Shown here in pieces: positions 1 through 12,654 of a stretch of 64,000 nucleotides of DNA; within the stretch, counting starts at the first letter, position 1; each line of letters opens with the position of its first letter. Origin of the DNA: Struthio camelus (lineage: Eukaryota; Chordata; Aves; Struthioniformes; Struthionidae). The translations under genes and the position numbers were made by a program. Where the stretch lies: assembly GCF_040807025.1 (NCBI RefSeq), contig NC_090981.1:40527817-40591816 (forward strand), in the 5' to 3' direction. The notes beneath the pieces are model-generated. The model had not been told where the DNA came from and did not search any database. It saw only the letters and a program-made list of their open reading frames with translations.

Positions 1-1403
1 CAACACTTAAGATTTAATTCATCAGAATAATCAACAAAGTGCTGAAACTATTTACTGAGAATCAAAAAATGTAACAGATTATTACAAGCTATATTTGGCA
101 TATAATGCACATTAAAAGAACACAGATTTGATCTGTGCAGGTATAATTAGAATTTAGGTAAACTGAAGATCTAGGTATTTTCCTAAGATGTGAGAAGAGT
201 GGAAAGAGGAGGGCAAGAAGGTGCCTGAGGAATGCCTCTTCACAGAATCAGCTTTCATCTAGAAATAAAAATCTCTATTGTTATTGTGAAAAAAAAAATT
301 CACAATGTCAGGCAAAAGACGTAGCTTATGTTTTAATCTGCAGAGATTTCAATGTCAGGATACAAGTTAAGAGATGGAGAAGCAATAGAGGCAAAAACGC
401 TTAAAAGAAAATGGGCAGGCCTCTTCTCGCAGATGATAAACAGGGTTGCAATGAGTTTAGTTTTCCTCAAAGAAAGTCAGCTTTTCAAAAGTTTTCCCAA
501 CAGTATTACGAGAGTTAAAAACATGTACAATCCAGGAAAACACAGAAAATAACCGTACAGCCACAGAAATGCACAATTATCAGGAGTATTCTCCTGATTT
601 TGGGGGTTCTGCACGCCCAGCGCCTCCTGCAGTGCAGCTCCAACTCCACCTCAGTCTCCTAACAATCCAAAGACTATATTGCTGACGGCTCAGAAAGCAC
701 AGAGGGAAGCCCTGGCGTGAAATGCACAATGATCATAGTGCAAAGAACTAATTTAGTTCTAATTCAGAATACATAACCATTCTTTCTCCCCTCAGTGTGT
801 ATCATCCTGGATCCCACTAAAAACACCTAGCAAACACTATCTTCTCTTGATAAAGGGTCAGAACTTCATCAATTACGACAGCAGTAAAAATGCAGTGCAT
901 CAAGATGAGCTACAAAATAACCCCTTCAGCAACCCCTTCATTGTTCTGTACTTACTACAGTCTCCTTTCCCTGTCCGTCCTCCTGTGCAAAGGGTGAAAA
1001 TAAAATCTTTGGTAGAGGTCTAGTGTCCCAGAGATTCTGGCTTACAAAAAAGTAGTTGGTAGCAAATTACCTTGGCTCACAGGTATCATTTGGGGCACCC
1101 TCCCCTTTATATACTTGTAGGGAACAAGTGCGAGAACATTTACGAAACACGGGTAGTCTCTACTACATGCTACTGGATGAAGGAGAGGGAACGTGCATAT
1201 GATGAGCAAACAACAATTCTGACCTTTTAAAGAAGGCATTATATTTCTATTTGAGAAGCCTTTAAATAAAGTGTATTTAAAAAAAAAAAGTCATGATCAA
1301 TGGATATGTTCTATACAATGCAAAAAAATCCATTTCTCTGAACAAGAAACCTTCACATTAAAGAGGTTAAGTATTATAAGGTCAGAGTTTGCTGGCTTCC
1401 CAT
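1..1403 (-). other. Region 3' of the FAM151B stop codon
   Basis: AT-rich sequence downstream of the FAM151B stop, presumably 3' UTR for part of its length. I found no AATAAA on the minus strand here, only ATTAAA variants (one overlapping the stop, one near position 18), so the transcript end is not called. No other gene is seen. Confidence 0.5.
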
Positions 1404-1557
1404 TTAATATTCTATTCCTAAGGCTTTTTTGAATTCTGAGTTTTGCGGTTCTAAGATATCATAATATACCCTACTTTTATCAAAGTTCTCTCGTGTATAA
1501 AGCAAATCTTCTACAGAATACTCATCTTGCTTTCCTGTCCAAACAGTGAGGCTGTAC
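1404..1557 (-). CDS. FAM151B: FAM151B coding exon 6 (C-terminus)
   Basis: 154 nt after a TATATAG acceptor, ending in TAA at 1406-1404. Encodes YSLTVWTGKQDEYSVEDLLY and the C-terminal KKALGIEY. The C-terminus is slightly shorter than human. Confidence 0.95.
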
Positions 1558-4500
1558 CTATATAAAAAAAAGAAAAAAGAATTTAAACTGATATGCTATT
1601 ATCTTATTTTAAAGCATATAAGACAGGAAGACATGGCACTAATAAGTTTCTAAAAACAGTCAGGATAGTGTCTTAATTTTGGAATGTAATTACATACCAA
1701 ACTTCATTTCCTTTACGTTTCAAAGTTACGCAACCAAAATTTATGAGCTACCAGAATTAGACTTTTATAAGTCCCCGTTCTCCTCAGCCCTCTACATTCC
1801 CTCAGGCAGCCTTCCTCCACTCAGTCTTGGTGCTACAAGGGAGAGCCCTAGCAGTACAGAGTATGTCTCGTTACCACAGTGACTTCACGTTACTGGGAAA
1901 AGCAATTGCTGGATCAACACACTACTCCAAAAATGGACATGTTCAAACGCATTCTAGTTTGCATACACAATGCTCAGTACAGACAGACTAGTTTAACAAT
2001 AAGACTGCTAGCCTCTACATAAACACCTATTTGACATACGCAAACTAAAATTGGCAGAGCTCTATTCCTTGGCCACATTTGGGTGATTTTTCTTCTCATT
2101 ATAGAGGTAAGCCACACAATTTTGCTCCAGTCCCATTTTAAGTTTTTTTCCTAAACATGCTAGAATTTCCCAAGCAGGACTGCAAATGTTTTGAGATGGA
2201 CAGCCTCCACCCCTGAGCACCACTCATCCCTAGCCTGGTTCTTATGTGAACTGTTCTGCCAAACCTAGCAAGGAAAAAAATCCTAGGCAGACATCCAGCC
2301 AAGACATTTCAGACTGTGCATTTAAAGTTTAGCAACATAATAAATAATTACAAGCAGAGCATTATAACAGACCACATTAGACAACCTTAGTTATATGTGA
2401 TATTATCACTGTCTCATATTTTACGTTTGTCACATGTGACGTGTAGTGATGCTATCTGATGAACTGAATGTATCTTCCCTAATATCTCACCTACGCTTTT
2501 CTCATTAATTGCACAAGTTTTAATGTAACTTTCTCAAAACGCTAAAATACTTCAAATAATCATTTGAAGTTTAAAAACAATACTATCCCCAATGTCTGCA
2601 TTATAAAAACTTGATTTTTAAGGCTTTGTTTTCTCCAAATTGTATTAATTTAAAACCCAGGTAAATCAGCATGTCATATATATGTCAGCAAAACCGGCTC
2701 AGTAATTTCTGTCTTCTAATCTTGCAGCTACATAATTGGGATTTTCATGCTAAGAACAAGAGTAAATCTTAATATGTCAGTGAGGCTAATGCTGGTATCT
2801 AATGAGGAAATGTTTGAGAAGGGCACAATTAACAAAATCTATTCTTAACAGAATAATATTTTGAAATGATTTTTCCAAAGTTTAAAATGTTTAAACATAA
2901 TTTCTCTCTCAGTTCTCCACTGTACCTGAGAACAATAGCATTTTATTTTTCTACTCTTCGTATTGTCTCTAACTACTTGTGCTTCTGACAAGTGACTGTC
3001 TTGAAGTTTCTGTCTTGGGCTTTGACTGGGCACCTTGACTGGTGCTTGAAAACAACTTTATTAAAGTTTAGATAACGAGACTAGATAAAAAAAGATGAGT
3101 AAATGACCAGATGTGTGAAGGTTTTATTGTCATTCCGTTATATATTTAAACACAATTGTCCTATGAAATTATTATGGGCTTGTAAAAACAGTTTTAAAAT
3201 AGAAACTAGGGTCAGTTTGGAAACCACAGAATGTATTCAAGTACCTAAGCAAAATTCATTAGCTTCCTAGCAAACTCATTAACTTCCTATTCAAAAATCA
3301 CATCTTTGATGTTTTTCAAGACGCATTATTACATGAAATATAAACACTAAGTATATAAAAATTTAAGTATTTAAGTTGAATTGATTCCAAAATGCAACAA
3401 ACTACTCGGTCTATTTGACTATATTAGTCCTACGAAATGTTTGTAAAGGAACTGGATTACAAACCTATACACTATTCAATACCTATGAAGCCATTTTAAA
3501 TAGCCTTTTGGAATTTTAACATTTGCAGAAATGAACAGTCCCCACTTCTGCACACAAAACAATTTAACAGCGAAAGGAGCTAAGGAAATCAAGAAATAAA
3601 CTAAAAAGTAAAAATATTTTCAATGTAATTGGGATGAGTATGTACACATAAATGTGCTATATTTCATATTAACAAATATGTGCCTTTATAATAAAACTGC
3701 TAAAAATAACCCCCCTCAAACTTACCTGTCTGACTGCTGTAATAACCAGCACAGCTCAGATACCGACTGTCGTACTAATGCTGCTCTTACAGGGAAAGTT
3801 ACAGGCTGAGAAAGTGCACTGCATATCTGAGCCATTTCTTTCACCATCATCCAGTCATAGCCTACAATAAAGACCATTTGATTAAAAAGAATTCTTTGCC
3901 GATACAACTTCTATCAAAACAAGACACAATGATTTGTAGAACAGTTACGTTTTAAGACCAAACATAAGCAAATGTGAATATTGCGAAAAATCAGATAACT
4001 CTAAAAGTGAAATTGCCAAATGATTATAAACAAAACATGTCATTGTTCCAGGGAAAAAAAGCAATACTAACCAGGAAAAGGAAACTTATTTGGAAAATCT
4101 TTATGTCCAGTAACTAAAACATTATTTTTAATACAGCTATAGAATTCGATTTTTTTTAAACGTCCAGGGAATTATAGCTTTGCTTGCACTCTAAAAAAAG
4201 ACTCGACTTCAGTATAGACTAGTTTTAACTTGATAGTGGACCTGTAAAAGCAGAAACACTTTGGAAAAAAAAGAAAGGATTTCAGAATGAATGCAATAAA
4301 AAACAAAGTAATACAAAAATGAAGCAAGTAAAATTTTTTCTACTAAAAAAATGCTAAAGTAAGCAATGTAAAAAACTTTATGAGTGCCAGCTTTTAAGAC
4401 TTTTACAAGTACTAAAACTAGTTGAAATTACATTTAATGGCTCTCCTGTTTCTACTGGCTATGAAAATCCTAACTTCAGTAATGACGGTTAATCCTTTTT

Positions 4501-7500
4501 TCTGGATTAATCATATGCAACATAGTGATTGAATAGACTTAACAGTACCAAAGCTTAAAAAAGGTTTTGTTTGGGCAAACAGCAACTTGTAGTTATAATC
4601 CGTCAAAAGAGCTGTTTTTCTTGCATCTTACAAAACAGCCTTAACTAGCATCACCATAAGCTGAAATTTAGCATCAAAATAAAATTACCAACGCTATTAA
4701 AATGATTACGTGGCAGAGTATTTCCAATACATATGTCTAGCAACTTTTTACTGCACTCAAAATACTTTGGAAAAAGTATTATCTAGTTCAGTAAAATTAC
4801 TGCATGCCATATAACAAAATCATGATTAATGCAATCCTAAATCTTGCTAATGACCAGTTATCAATTTGGGAAGGTTTTGGAATGGATTTTGTTTCTGCAG
4901 TCACAGATGATTTCAATGGAGACTATGCTAACGCACACAAACGCATGCGTGCTGGGCTCCCTAAACCCCTAATACAGCAGCCATGAGAATTATGAGAGGG
5001 AGTCCGTGAAAGAGATTCTAAAATAGTGATCCCATGTTCAGGATCTAAATTCTAGTTAAGGATTAACAGTAAGAAACTGCAATTAGATTTTCAAAACTGA
5101 CTTTTAAAAAATTACTAACAGATCAATTAATTGGAATTTTGGGGGAAAAATTTTCAGCAGAAACACAATGTTAAAAAGTATTGATGTATAATTTAATTTT
5201 AGTCATCTAATGCAAAAGCACTTTGATAGGTTTTAAATTACCAGCTAATACGCTATTTTTCTTCAGGAAATGTGCCAGAATTCCAATTAACAAACCAAAC
5301 CTGCTGTAATTCAGGAAGTAGCCCTACCTGAAACAGGGCTTAAGCAATTTGGCCCAATAAATTCCTCAATATGTGAGAACGAGTTAAACAACAAAAATAT
5401 CAGATCTGTATACAGTTCTGTTGCATTTCAATTAAGCACTGTATTAACTGCTATATAACACACGTCATCAAACATCCACCAATAAAATAATTCTTTTTAT
5501 AATCACTATTATTTTCCAACTGACAAAATACAGGCAATTTATTTTGAATCAATTTTGAAAGCAATTTGAACAAAATTGGCTACGCAGCACAAGTGTTACA
5601 GTTTCCATCTTTACCTTTATTGTGTTTTTCAGGGTGCCAGCCAGTTGTCCATCCCAGTGATAAGGTTACATTTGGGAAAAATGAAGTGACAGTGTCAAGG
5701 AATCCTTTTGCATCCACTACAGCATTACTTCCATTAGGTCCTGGTAGAACATCTGCATTGATCCAAACAGGTTGTCTCAAGTGCAGCTTCACACGTTCCA
5801 GAAGCTCCAAAGAAGGCCGTACGGCTTCTAGACTGTATCAGTAACACACAGTTGATAAGAGGCACTTCTCAAATTAAGAACAGAAAATGTATAGTATGTA
5901 TACAGATGAATATGCTAAAGAAACTGTCTCAGTAAGCCAGAGAGCATTTCAGCACATGCTGAGGACCCCTTCTAGCATAGGCTGACTGTAATTGCTGGGG
6001 TAAAGTAAGGCATAAGCCTCACCTTTCCCTGCTGCCCAATATGAGCTGCTCCATCGCAATAGAGAGTACTGGGGTAACTCTCCTCATAAATTACTTCAGT
6101 GTAGCCTATCTGGGGCACAGCTAAGCTTCTTCCCTTTTTTTTTGACCCTTTCTGTTCAGAACGGTGACGTTCATTGGACCGTCCCTCTGACTGGTGCACA
6201 AGCACGCCGGGCACCGAAGCGCTGGCGCTGTTATCAGGAGCTGCGTCCAAGAGAACACACGCAAGAAGAGACTACACGCAAGCCTGAGCGTTACCACTAC
6301 AGACCTTTGGAATAGCTTGGGTTTCAGATATGCTTAAACTGGTTGCTACCAACCACGAGATGCAATGGACAAAAATTAGACGAACTACTTGACTGCTGGA
6401 TACATTATACTTGGAAGGGCCTGTAGAAGGACTTTTCATATTTGGAAAATGCTGTCGAGATACCGCAACACAGAGCTCTAACTGCTGAATACACTTCATT
6501 TACAGAGAATTATATCTCATAGCTCTTCTCATTTGTGACCCTTTAAGAGTTGGAGTTTTTTTTACATAGAAAGCTTGGGACAGAGTCTAATAAAGGAAGC
6601 CACAACAGGCTCTGACTACTGTTAGAGTTTAGATTAAACCACCGAACGGAAGAAACCCCAAAGCCACAGATGCTACCATTAATTTAAATATGTTTCTTCT
6701 ATTTACATATGCTCCTGAAGTTTATATACTATCCAAAGGGTAAAAATAATAGCTTGAGCTAACATTAACGGCGTAAGTATTTTCCACGTTGTCTGAGGCC
6801 AGAACAGCTCAAATTTTCCCTGAATTAATACGCAGCTGAGAAAGTCAAAGCCAGTGGAACGCCTTGCTTTCCTTTTTTACTACAAAGTATCTGATAAGGT
6901 GAAGAGAAAAAAGCCCCAAGTAGCTTCTCCTGAAACAAACAAAAAAACCCTAGACTATAGCAGTGTTCTTACTGCACAGCACTTGGAAAATTAGTTTGGA
7001 CTGCCCACTCCATATTAAAATGATTCTGGCATTTTTAAAATGAGACTCTGAAGTCCTTTTACAGAATATATTCATTTTTGTATGTAAAGCCAGGCAACAG
7101 GAAATGTGATTACATGGTTAGTCAAGGTGACAAGAAAACAAAATATTTCTTTCTAAGCACTGCCAGAATAATCTTTAATATTTCAGCAATGGTATTCAAA
7201 TAAATATTATCCAAAAGAACATCAAATCCTGTGTTACTCATCTGAATATATTTGCACTGTGTGCTTGTAATTTTTAAATGCTTTTATATGATTAGACTCA
7301 TACAATGTAATATCATTTTAAAAGCTTTTCTAAGTCATGCACTTGGCTGGAAACTCCTTGTGGAAAAATAAGAGATAGTTGTTTTTAAATGACTTTAAAC
7401 AATAATTAAAATGAAATTAAAAAATAATTTTTAAGAAAATACACTTCTCTTCTCCTTTCCCTTCCCCATCCAGGTAGACATCTACAGATTTCATAATAAT

Positions 7501-10500
7501 AAAAGGATTTAATCTGTCCACATTTCTTGTGTTTTCACAAAACTTTTATGTGAAATCGTAATCATATTATGCAGGACAAAAGGCACAAATCAACTTTTAC
7601 AACTCCATCAATTGTTCTGTTTCTGTAGCACACTGAGGCCTTGAGCAAGCTCTTTTTAACATGGGAGCGGATTCTCCAAATGTTCCAAAACCAGACATTG
7701 TACATGCATATGCAGGCAAAGCTAAAGTTAGGAATTGCAGACGTGTATATCTGAAAATCACAGCTCATTTTAAACCCCATTTCAAACTTTTCAAAGCAAT
7801 CGCATGGGATTTTCAGGTGTATTTTCCATTAACGCTTATGAGACAGCATGGCTAAAATTCCAACTGAACCAACAAAACTAAAATTAAAAATTCAGGCCAA
7901 AAAAATGAATCTTCTTCAACATACATATACTTCAGCATACAAAAAGTAATAAACTTCCTTTCTATATTAGAATCCATATTGAAAAAATCTAACACCACAT
8001 GACAATGATATGGCCTGAGATCAGATATTCAAAGGATTACACTTACTTCTTAAATAGACACAGCCCAAAATGTTTGTTAATATTGGAGCTGATCAGGAAA
8101 GAGAAATTCTTTCTTTAAAAAACAAAAAGTTCTGGGAAAATAAAAATTCATGCTGGTATGGGCTGCTGTTTCTAAATTAATACGAACTTCAGCAGTCCTG
8201 GAACAGGGTTTTGCTTTTCACCAGAAGCCTTCCTGGAAGGCCCCGACATTTTCATTCCCCTCCCATGGGAGCAAATGACACCGAGAAACCTGGGTGACTG
8301 CGGCAGAGACCTGCACACTGCCGGGCAGAGGAGACCCAGGGGCTCCTGCTCCCCTTGCAGCCTGGGAGCAACTCTCCAGTTTCCTAGCTCTAAGGTTGTC
8401 TTTTCCAATTTCTTTGTGCAAGCAGAAAAGAAAACTGAAACAAGCTTTCCAGATAGGCACTATCATTTCAGTTTCCACAAAAAAAAAAAAAAACTTTGCT
8501 CAAGGCAAATTTTATTTCCAATAAAAAAAAATTGGATTTGTAAAAAAGGGAGTTTTGACAGAAAACTTCTAAGCACATCTGCTGATTATTAATCCTTGTG
8601 TGGGTCCTAGGAAGGAGCTCACTTTCTACTAGATGGAAGGATGTGGGCAAGACCCTTCGCTGCAAGATGTGAGAACACAAGGAAACCCTAATCCAGAGAG
8701 CAGTTTGTGGAAAAGGTTTCTAGATGTATCCTAACTAAAACTGAATTGCTACTGATGGTAACTGTTGAATTATCAAACAGAAGTCTCTTCATATAACTCT
8801 TAAAGCTAGCTGTATGGAAAGCTGCTGTGTTGTAACAGCTGTTTTTCTCTGCAGATGTGTAACTTCTCTGAACTCTGCACGAACAGACTTCTGAGTTCTC
8901 TCGGTTCTCCGAGTTCTGCATGAACTTTTCTGGGACAAACTGTCCACGCCTTCTCTCTCCATCCTGGACACTGCTCAACTCCATTTAGAAGGGGAAAAAA
9001 AAAACCCTAAAAAGTAGATCCACTTCTTATTACATAAGCTTTCAAACTATTCCTGATTGAGAAAGCCATTTCTACTAAATTTAAAGCCCCTTCTCCTTAA
9101 AAGGGAGTCACTGGTGCATCTCACTGAAAGAAATATTAAGAAATGTTCAGCACGTGCAAATAATCTATTTTTTTTCCAAATTCAATTACAGAGCCTGCTG
9201 AACTAGTCTGGCCAAATCACTTAAATAATTCAGTCTGCGATACACTTGGCCTGACAAAAAAAAGTTTAAGTAATTACTGCTGGGCAAAGTCACAGGCAAA
9301 ACTGAACAAAACACTGAATGAAAAGCATGAGATATCAGAAATATATGTAACTAAAATTAACTCTTCCTGTAATAGTTAACAGCTATATAGTTCATTAAAT
9401 ATGAAATCATTATTTGTAGTTCAAAACACTTTAAAGCTTTAGAACCAACAGCTTCACTTCATCCATGATAAGTAAAATATGAGTCAAAAATACTCTTCTG
9501 GTGAAAAATAATTCACCCAATAATACTGCTTAGAACTAAAAATAAACATTTATTCTCATAATGAATTCAATAACATCAATTATATTTCAGTGTATGTTCT
9601 GTTCAGTAAGTATATTATATTAAATTGCACATTAAAAAAAAAAATTTGCTCTACTGGCACCAGCAAATAATTAGCACAACCAGTAAAACAGTTAATTAGC
9701 AAGCATGTAAAGTATACACAAATCTTTGTTTTTCTTTTTAAACATACCTCTTAAAATCCAGCTTGATGCCTTTGTTTGTCTTTACAATCTCTTTTAGCCA
9801 TTCCTGCAATGTGTTGTCACTATCTGTTTCTGGGGGGTGAGCCATGACAGGGTCACCATTTCCTCCCTTGTCATCACGAAGAAGAATATCCGCTTCTACC
9901 ATGTGAACAGCACCTGTTTATTTAAAAAACAAATGCTGTAACACAAGCAAACCCAACAGTTCCAGTGTCTGCTTCAGAATCACAATTACAAGGAAAGTTA
10001 TTTCTGCGTTGGACTGTGCACGCTTGCTCCACAAAGATCGCACGTGGAGTGCACACGGCTGTTTGTGAAGCAACAGAGAAAGCATTTCTTTGGACGCTTC
10101 AGTCACTAAACTCTTGAGAAATCTACAAGCAAGTGAAAGCTGCTTTTTAAAGACGCGTTTATCAAAGCAATTATAGCTGGTTCTTGGGGTACAGCAAAAC
10201 GAAAATCCAAAATGCGAATTCACTCTTCTTATGCTAAATTTCAATTTTTTCTTCTTAATGTAAGATTCCCAAGCTTTTAGAGAAAAGGTCATCAACGTTA
10301 ACACTGGCAAAGATTGTATTTTCCCCTTGTCTCATTCTCAAGATTGACCAACCCACCTGGGCCAAAACTTAAAGAAGTCAGTCAGCCAGTAAAAAAGCTC
10401 TACCATGAAAATACTAGCGGGAACACAAGAAAATGAAGGGAACCTTAGGAATGCTGTAGGTTCTTGAAAACAGCTTCCTATAATGAGAAGCATCTGACAA

Positions 10501-12070
10501 CCTGGGCAGTGCTACGAGCTTTGCAGAGAATCCAAACATATACAGTTACTTAGACTAAAATCCACTAAAAGATAATAATTACATTATCAGTAGAAAACAA
10601 ATTGTAACTTACAGTCTTCCCAATATTCACATACATCAAATTAACATTCACCGAAATAAACTACCCGCTAATAAGTTGAAGCACTTTAACCATCGTGGAC
10701 CAGGAAGGAAAGGGGAAGCAATAATAACATTATCTTGTAAATCCAAGAAACATTACCCAGGATATTTCAATATTTCAAACCCATCTTTAACAAAACTCAA
10801 AGAAGATCTATCCGTATAAGACCAAAAGTACTTGGAATCCTTAACTGCTTTGAGAAGACGGACCAAGCTTCGCAGTACAGCCCTGACAAACCCCTGAAAG
10901 CCAGGGCAAGCACCTTTATAGGGAGTTACTGCAGAAGCACCTGTCTTCTACTGTCTTCTAGGTAACAAACAGCACCTCAGCTACTGCTCTGCAGGGAGCC
11001 TCACCAGCAAAACCAGCTCAAGGAGTTACCGTACCTTCTTCACATGCACGTTTGCTCCACAGCACGCTGCCCCTTCAGCAGCATCAGCACTGAACTGCAC
11101 CCAGGGGGTGCATGAATGGATGGAGCTTTAACCACATCACTTCCATTTTCCTTTTTCCGGAGTGGATCCGCAAACGGGAGCGTCAGCGCCACTGAAGGGC
11201 CAACGCACCACGAGAACAAACAGGTCAGACCTGGAAAAACCTGATCACTGCTGCCAAGGAACGGGTGTATCGGGAAACTACCATCTAAGCTCAGTGTGAC
11301 CATGACAAGAAAATAACTTTATCTGTAGCAGAAGTTCCTGTATTCCTTACGACCTCAACGGGGACAAAAGACTCCAGTGACGTTTTGCGTCCTTAACTAA
11401 ACACGTAAGTTGAACGACACTCAGTAAGTTAAACGCCAACTCCCTGACTGTCGCTCGGACAGCGGACCAGACCTGAAGGTCCGGACCTCAAGCCCGCTGC
11501 CTTCTCCAAACTGAACTACTCAAGTCTAATACTTGGGCACGTGGACAGTTATCCATGCTACCTCAACAAACTCGGGTTAGAGAAACACTGGAAAACGTTA
11601 TTTCCAACAAGGCAGCCACCACAGTAGATATGATTCCTCTGTATTCACACTTACTTTTGATGGCCTCTTCCATTTGCGACTTTTGGTTTGCCGCGTGATA
11701 CCACGTGATTTCTGCCCCATCTCTTGTTCGAATGCGGTTTGACCTCAGAAAATAATCCAGTATGTTTTCACTCCAAGCTCCTGCGGCAGCAAGGCAAGAC
11801 CGTCCCTAGGCAGCACGTTTCCGGGCGCGGCGGCGGCGGCACCTGCGCAGCCCCCCGCGGACATGGCGCCCCCCGGGCAAAGGCCGGGGGCTGCCAGCCG
11901 CCACCAGAGCCGGCGCGGGCGGGCGGGCGCTTTCCGGGTGCGCTGCAGCCCCCCACCCGCGGCGGCGCCATCGCTGCCTGGCCCCGGCGGGCCAGCCCAC
12001 CCGCCGCCCCGGCCCCGGCCCCGGCCGGCAGCGCGGCCGCCGCCCTCTTACCCTGCGCCCCTTCCGCCAT
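1404..12070 (-). CDS. FAM151B: FAM151B, complete coding region (6 exons, 272 aa)
   Basis: Joined exons (minus strand): 12070-12052, 11780-11655, 9913-9748, 5832-5615, 3861-3726 and 1557-1404, 819 nt in all, with every intron GT..AG and phases closing. The product matches human FAM151B nearly end to end (human about 276 aa). Visible blocks are WYHAAN near residues 33-38, VEAD at 54-57, MAHPP at 72-76, KLDFK, WINADVLPGPN and SLGWTTGWHP. The FAM151/menorin (DUF2181) family is thought to adopt a phospholipase-C/GDPD-like barrel; H35, E55 and D57 resemble the GDPD His/Glu/Asp pattern, but that catalytic reading is inference. Mouse Fam151b is reported to be needed for photoreceptor survival; no substrate is established. 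No signal peptide is evident. It lies tandem and just downstream of ZFYVE16, and the start codon sits in a CpG island. Introns (up to about 3.9 kb) hold only AT-rich DNA. Confidence 0.96.
3726..3861 (-). CDS. FAM151B: FAM151B coding exon 5
   Basis: 136 nt, acceptor TTATTGTAG and donor GTAAGT. Encodes WMMVKEM and LSQPVTFPVRAALVRQS, close to human. Confidence 0.96.
5615..5832 (-). CDS. FAM151B: FAM151B coding exon 4
   Basis: 218 nt, acceptor TGATACAG and donor GTAAAG. Encodes the best conserved part of the domain: HLRQPVWINADVLPGPNG and SLGWTTGWHPEK. Confidence 0.96.
9748..9913 (-). CDS. FAM151B: FAM151B coding exon 3
   Basis: 166 nt, acceptor TAAACAG and donor GTATGT. Encodes VEADILL, MAHPPETDSDNTLQEWL and GIKLDFK, core menorin-domain blocks. 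Confidence 0.95.
11655..11780 (-). CDS. FAM151B: FAM151B coding exon 2
   Basis: 126 nt, acceptor CTGCCGCAG and donor GTAAGT. Encodes WSENILDYFLR and DGAEITWYHAANQK, strongly matching the human N-terminus. Confidence 0.95.
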
Positions 12071-12290
12071 CGCCTCGGCGGCGCTCGCCCCGCCCGCCGG
12101 CCGCCATGGCGGGGGGGGGCCGCTGCCCGCCGCCGCGCCGAGGGGAGGGGGGGCGGCCGCAGGGCCCCGGGCCCCGCTCAGCCCCCGCGGGAGAGCGGCG
12201 GGAGGCTGCGCCCCACAGGCCCGGGGGAAGGGCCGCGCTGAGCGCCGCGGCCGCGGAGCAGCCCTCCCCGCTTGCGGCACCACCAGCCTC
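11810..12290. promoter_or_regulatory. CpG island, FAM151B promoter
   Basis: An abrupt change from AT-rich DNA to CpG-dense GC-rich DNA that contains the FAM151B start codon and first splice donor. This is the usual housekeeping-type promoter layout. The long open frames on both strands here are compositional and not genes. Confidence 0.85.
12052..12070 (-). CDS. FAM151B: FAM151B coding exon 1
   Basis: Only 19 coding nucleotides (MAEGAQ plus one base), ending at a GTAAGAG donor inside the CpG island. The start is chosen because the spliced frame continues directly into the conserved AWSENIL block, as in human. Confidence 0.9.
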
Positions 12291-12648
12291 CACTGACCCC
12301 TCCCTTCAACAAGCGCCATTTCTTTATTTTCAAGGCCTGAGGCCGCGACTGCTGCAGATTCAAATCCTGACCCACCATCTAAGCAAGACCACCTCTCCTT
12401 CCTTTATCCATGTCCCTCACACCTCACCAGCCCCGAGCACGCTCTCCTAGGTGCTGCTCTCCCAGGGGCCTGAGCAGTCAGGAAAGGGGTCCAGGCCCCG
12501 GGCATCACCCTCCCCTAGCAGTCCCATACGGTTTCAGAGTTAGAAGCGTCCAAACAAAGAGCCACAGAAACAAAACAAACCCAAGAAACATTCAACAAAA
12601 AAAGCTTTCGTAAACAGTAGAGGTAAAATACCAAATGTTTTAGTCGCT

Positions 12649-12654
12649 TTTATT
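12649..12654 (-). terminator. Candidate ZFYVE16 polyadenylation signal
   Basis: AATAAA on the minus strand, about 1.69 kb after the ZFYVE16 stop and about 580 bases before the FAM151B start. A second AATAAA lies at 12323-12328, nearer the CpG island. The intervening 12655-14338 has no other gene and is probably ZFYVE16 3' UTR. Confidence 0.5.

Noticed and set aside
11724-12450. Several 60-195 codon open frames on both strands
   Set aside because: They lie in a CpG island with few stop codons; products are Ala/Pro/Arg/Gly-rich and overlap the FAM151B first exon.
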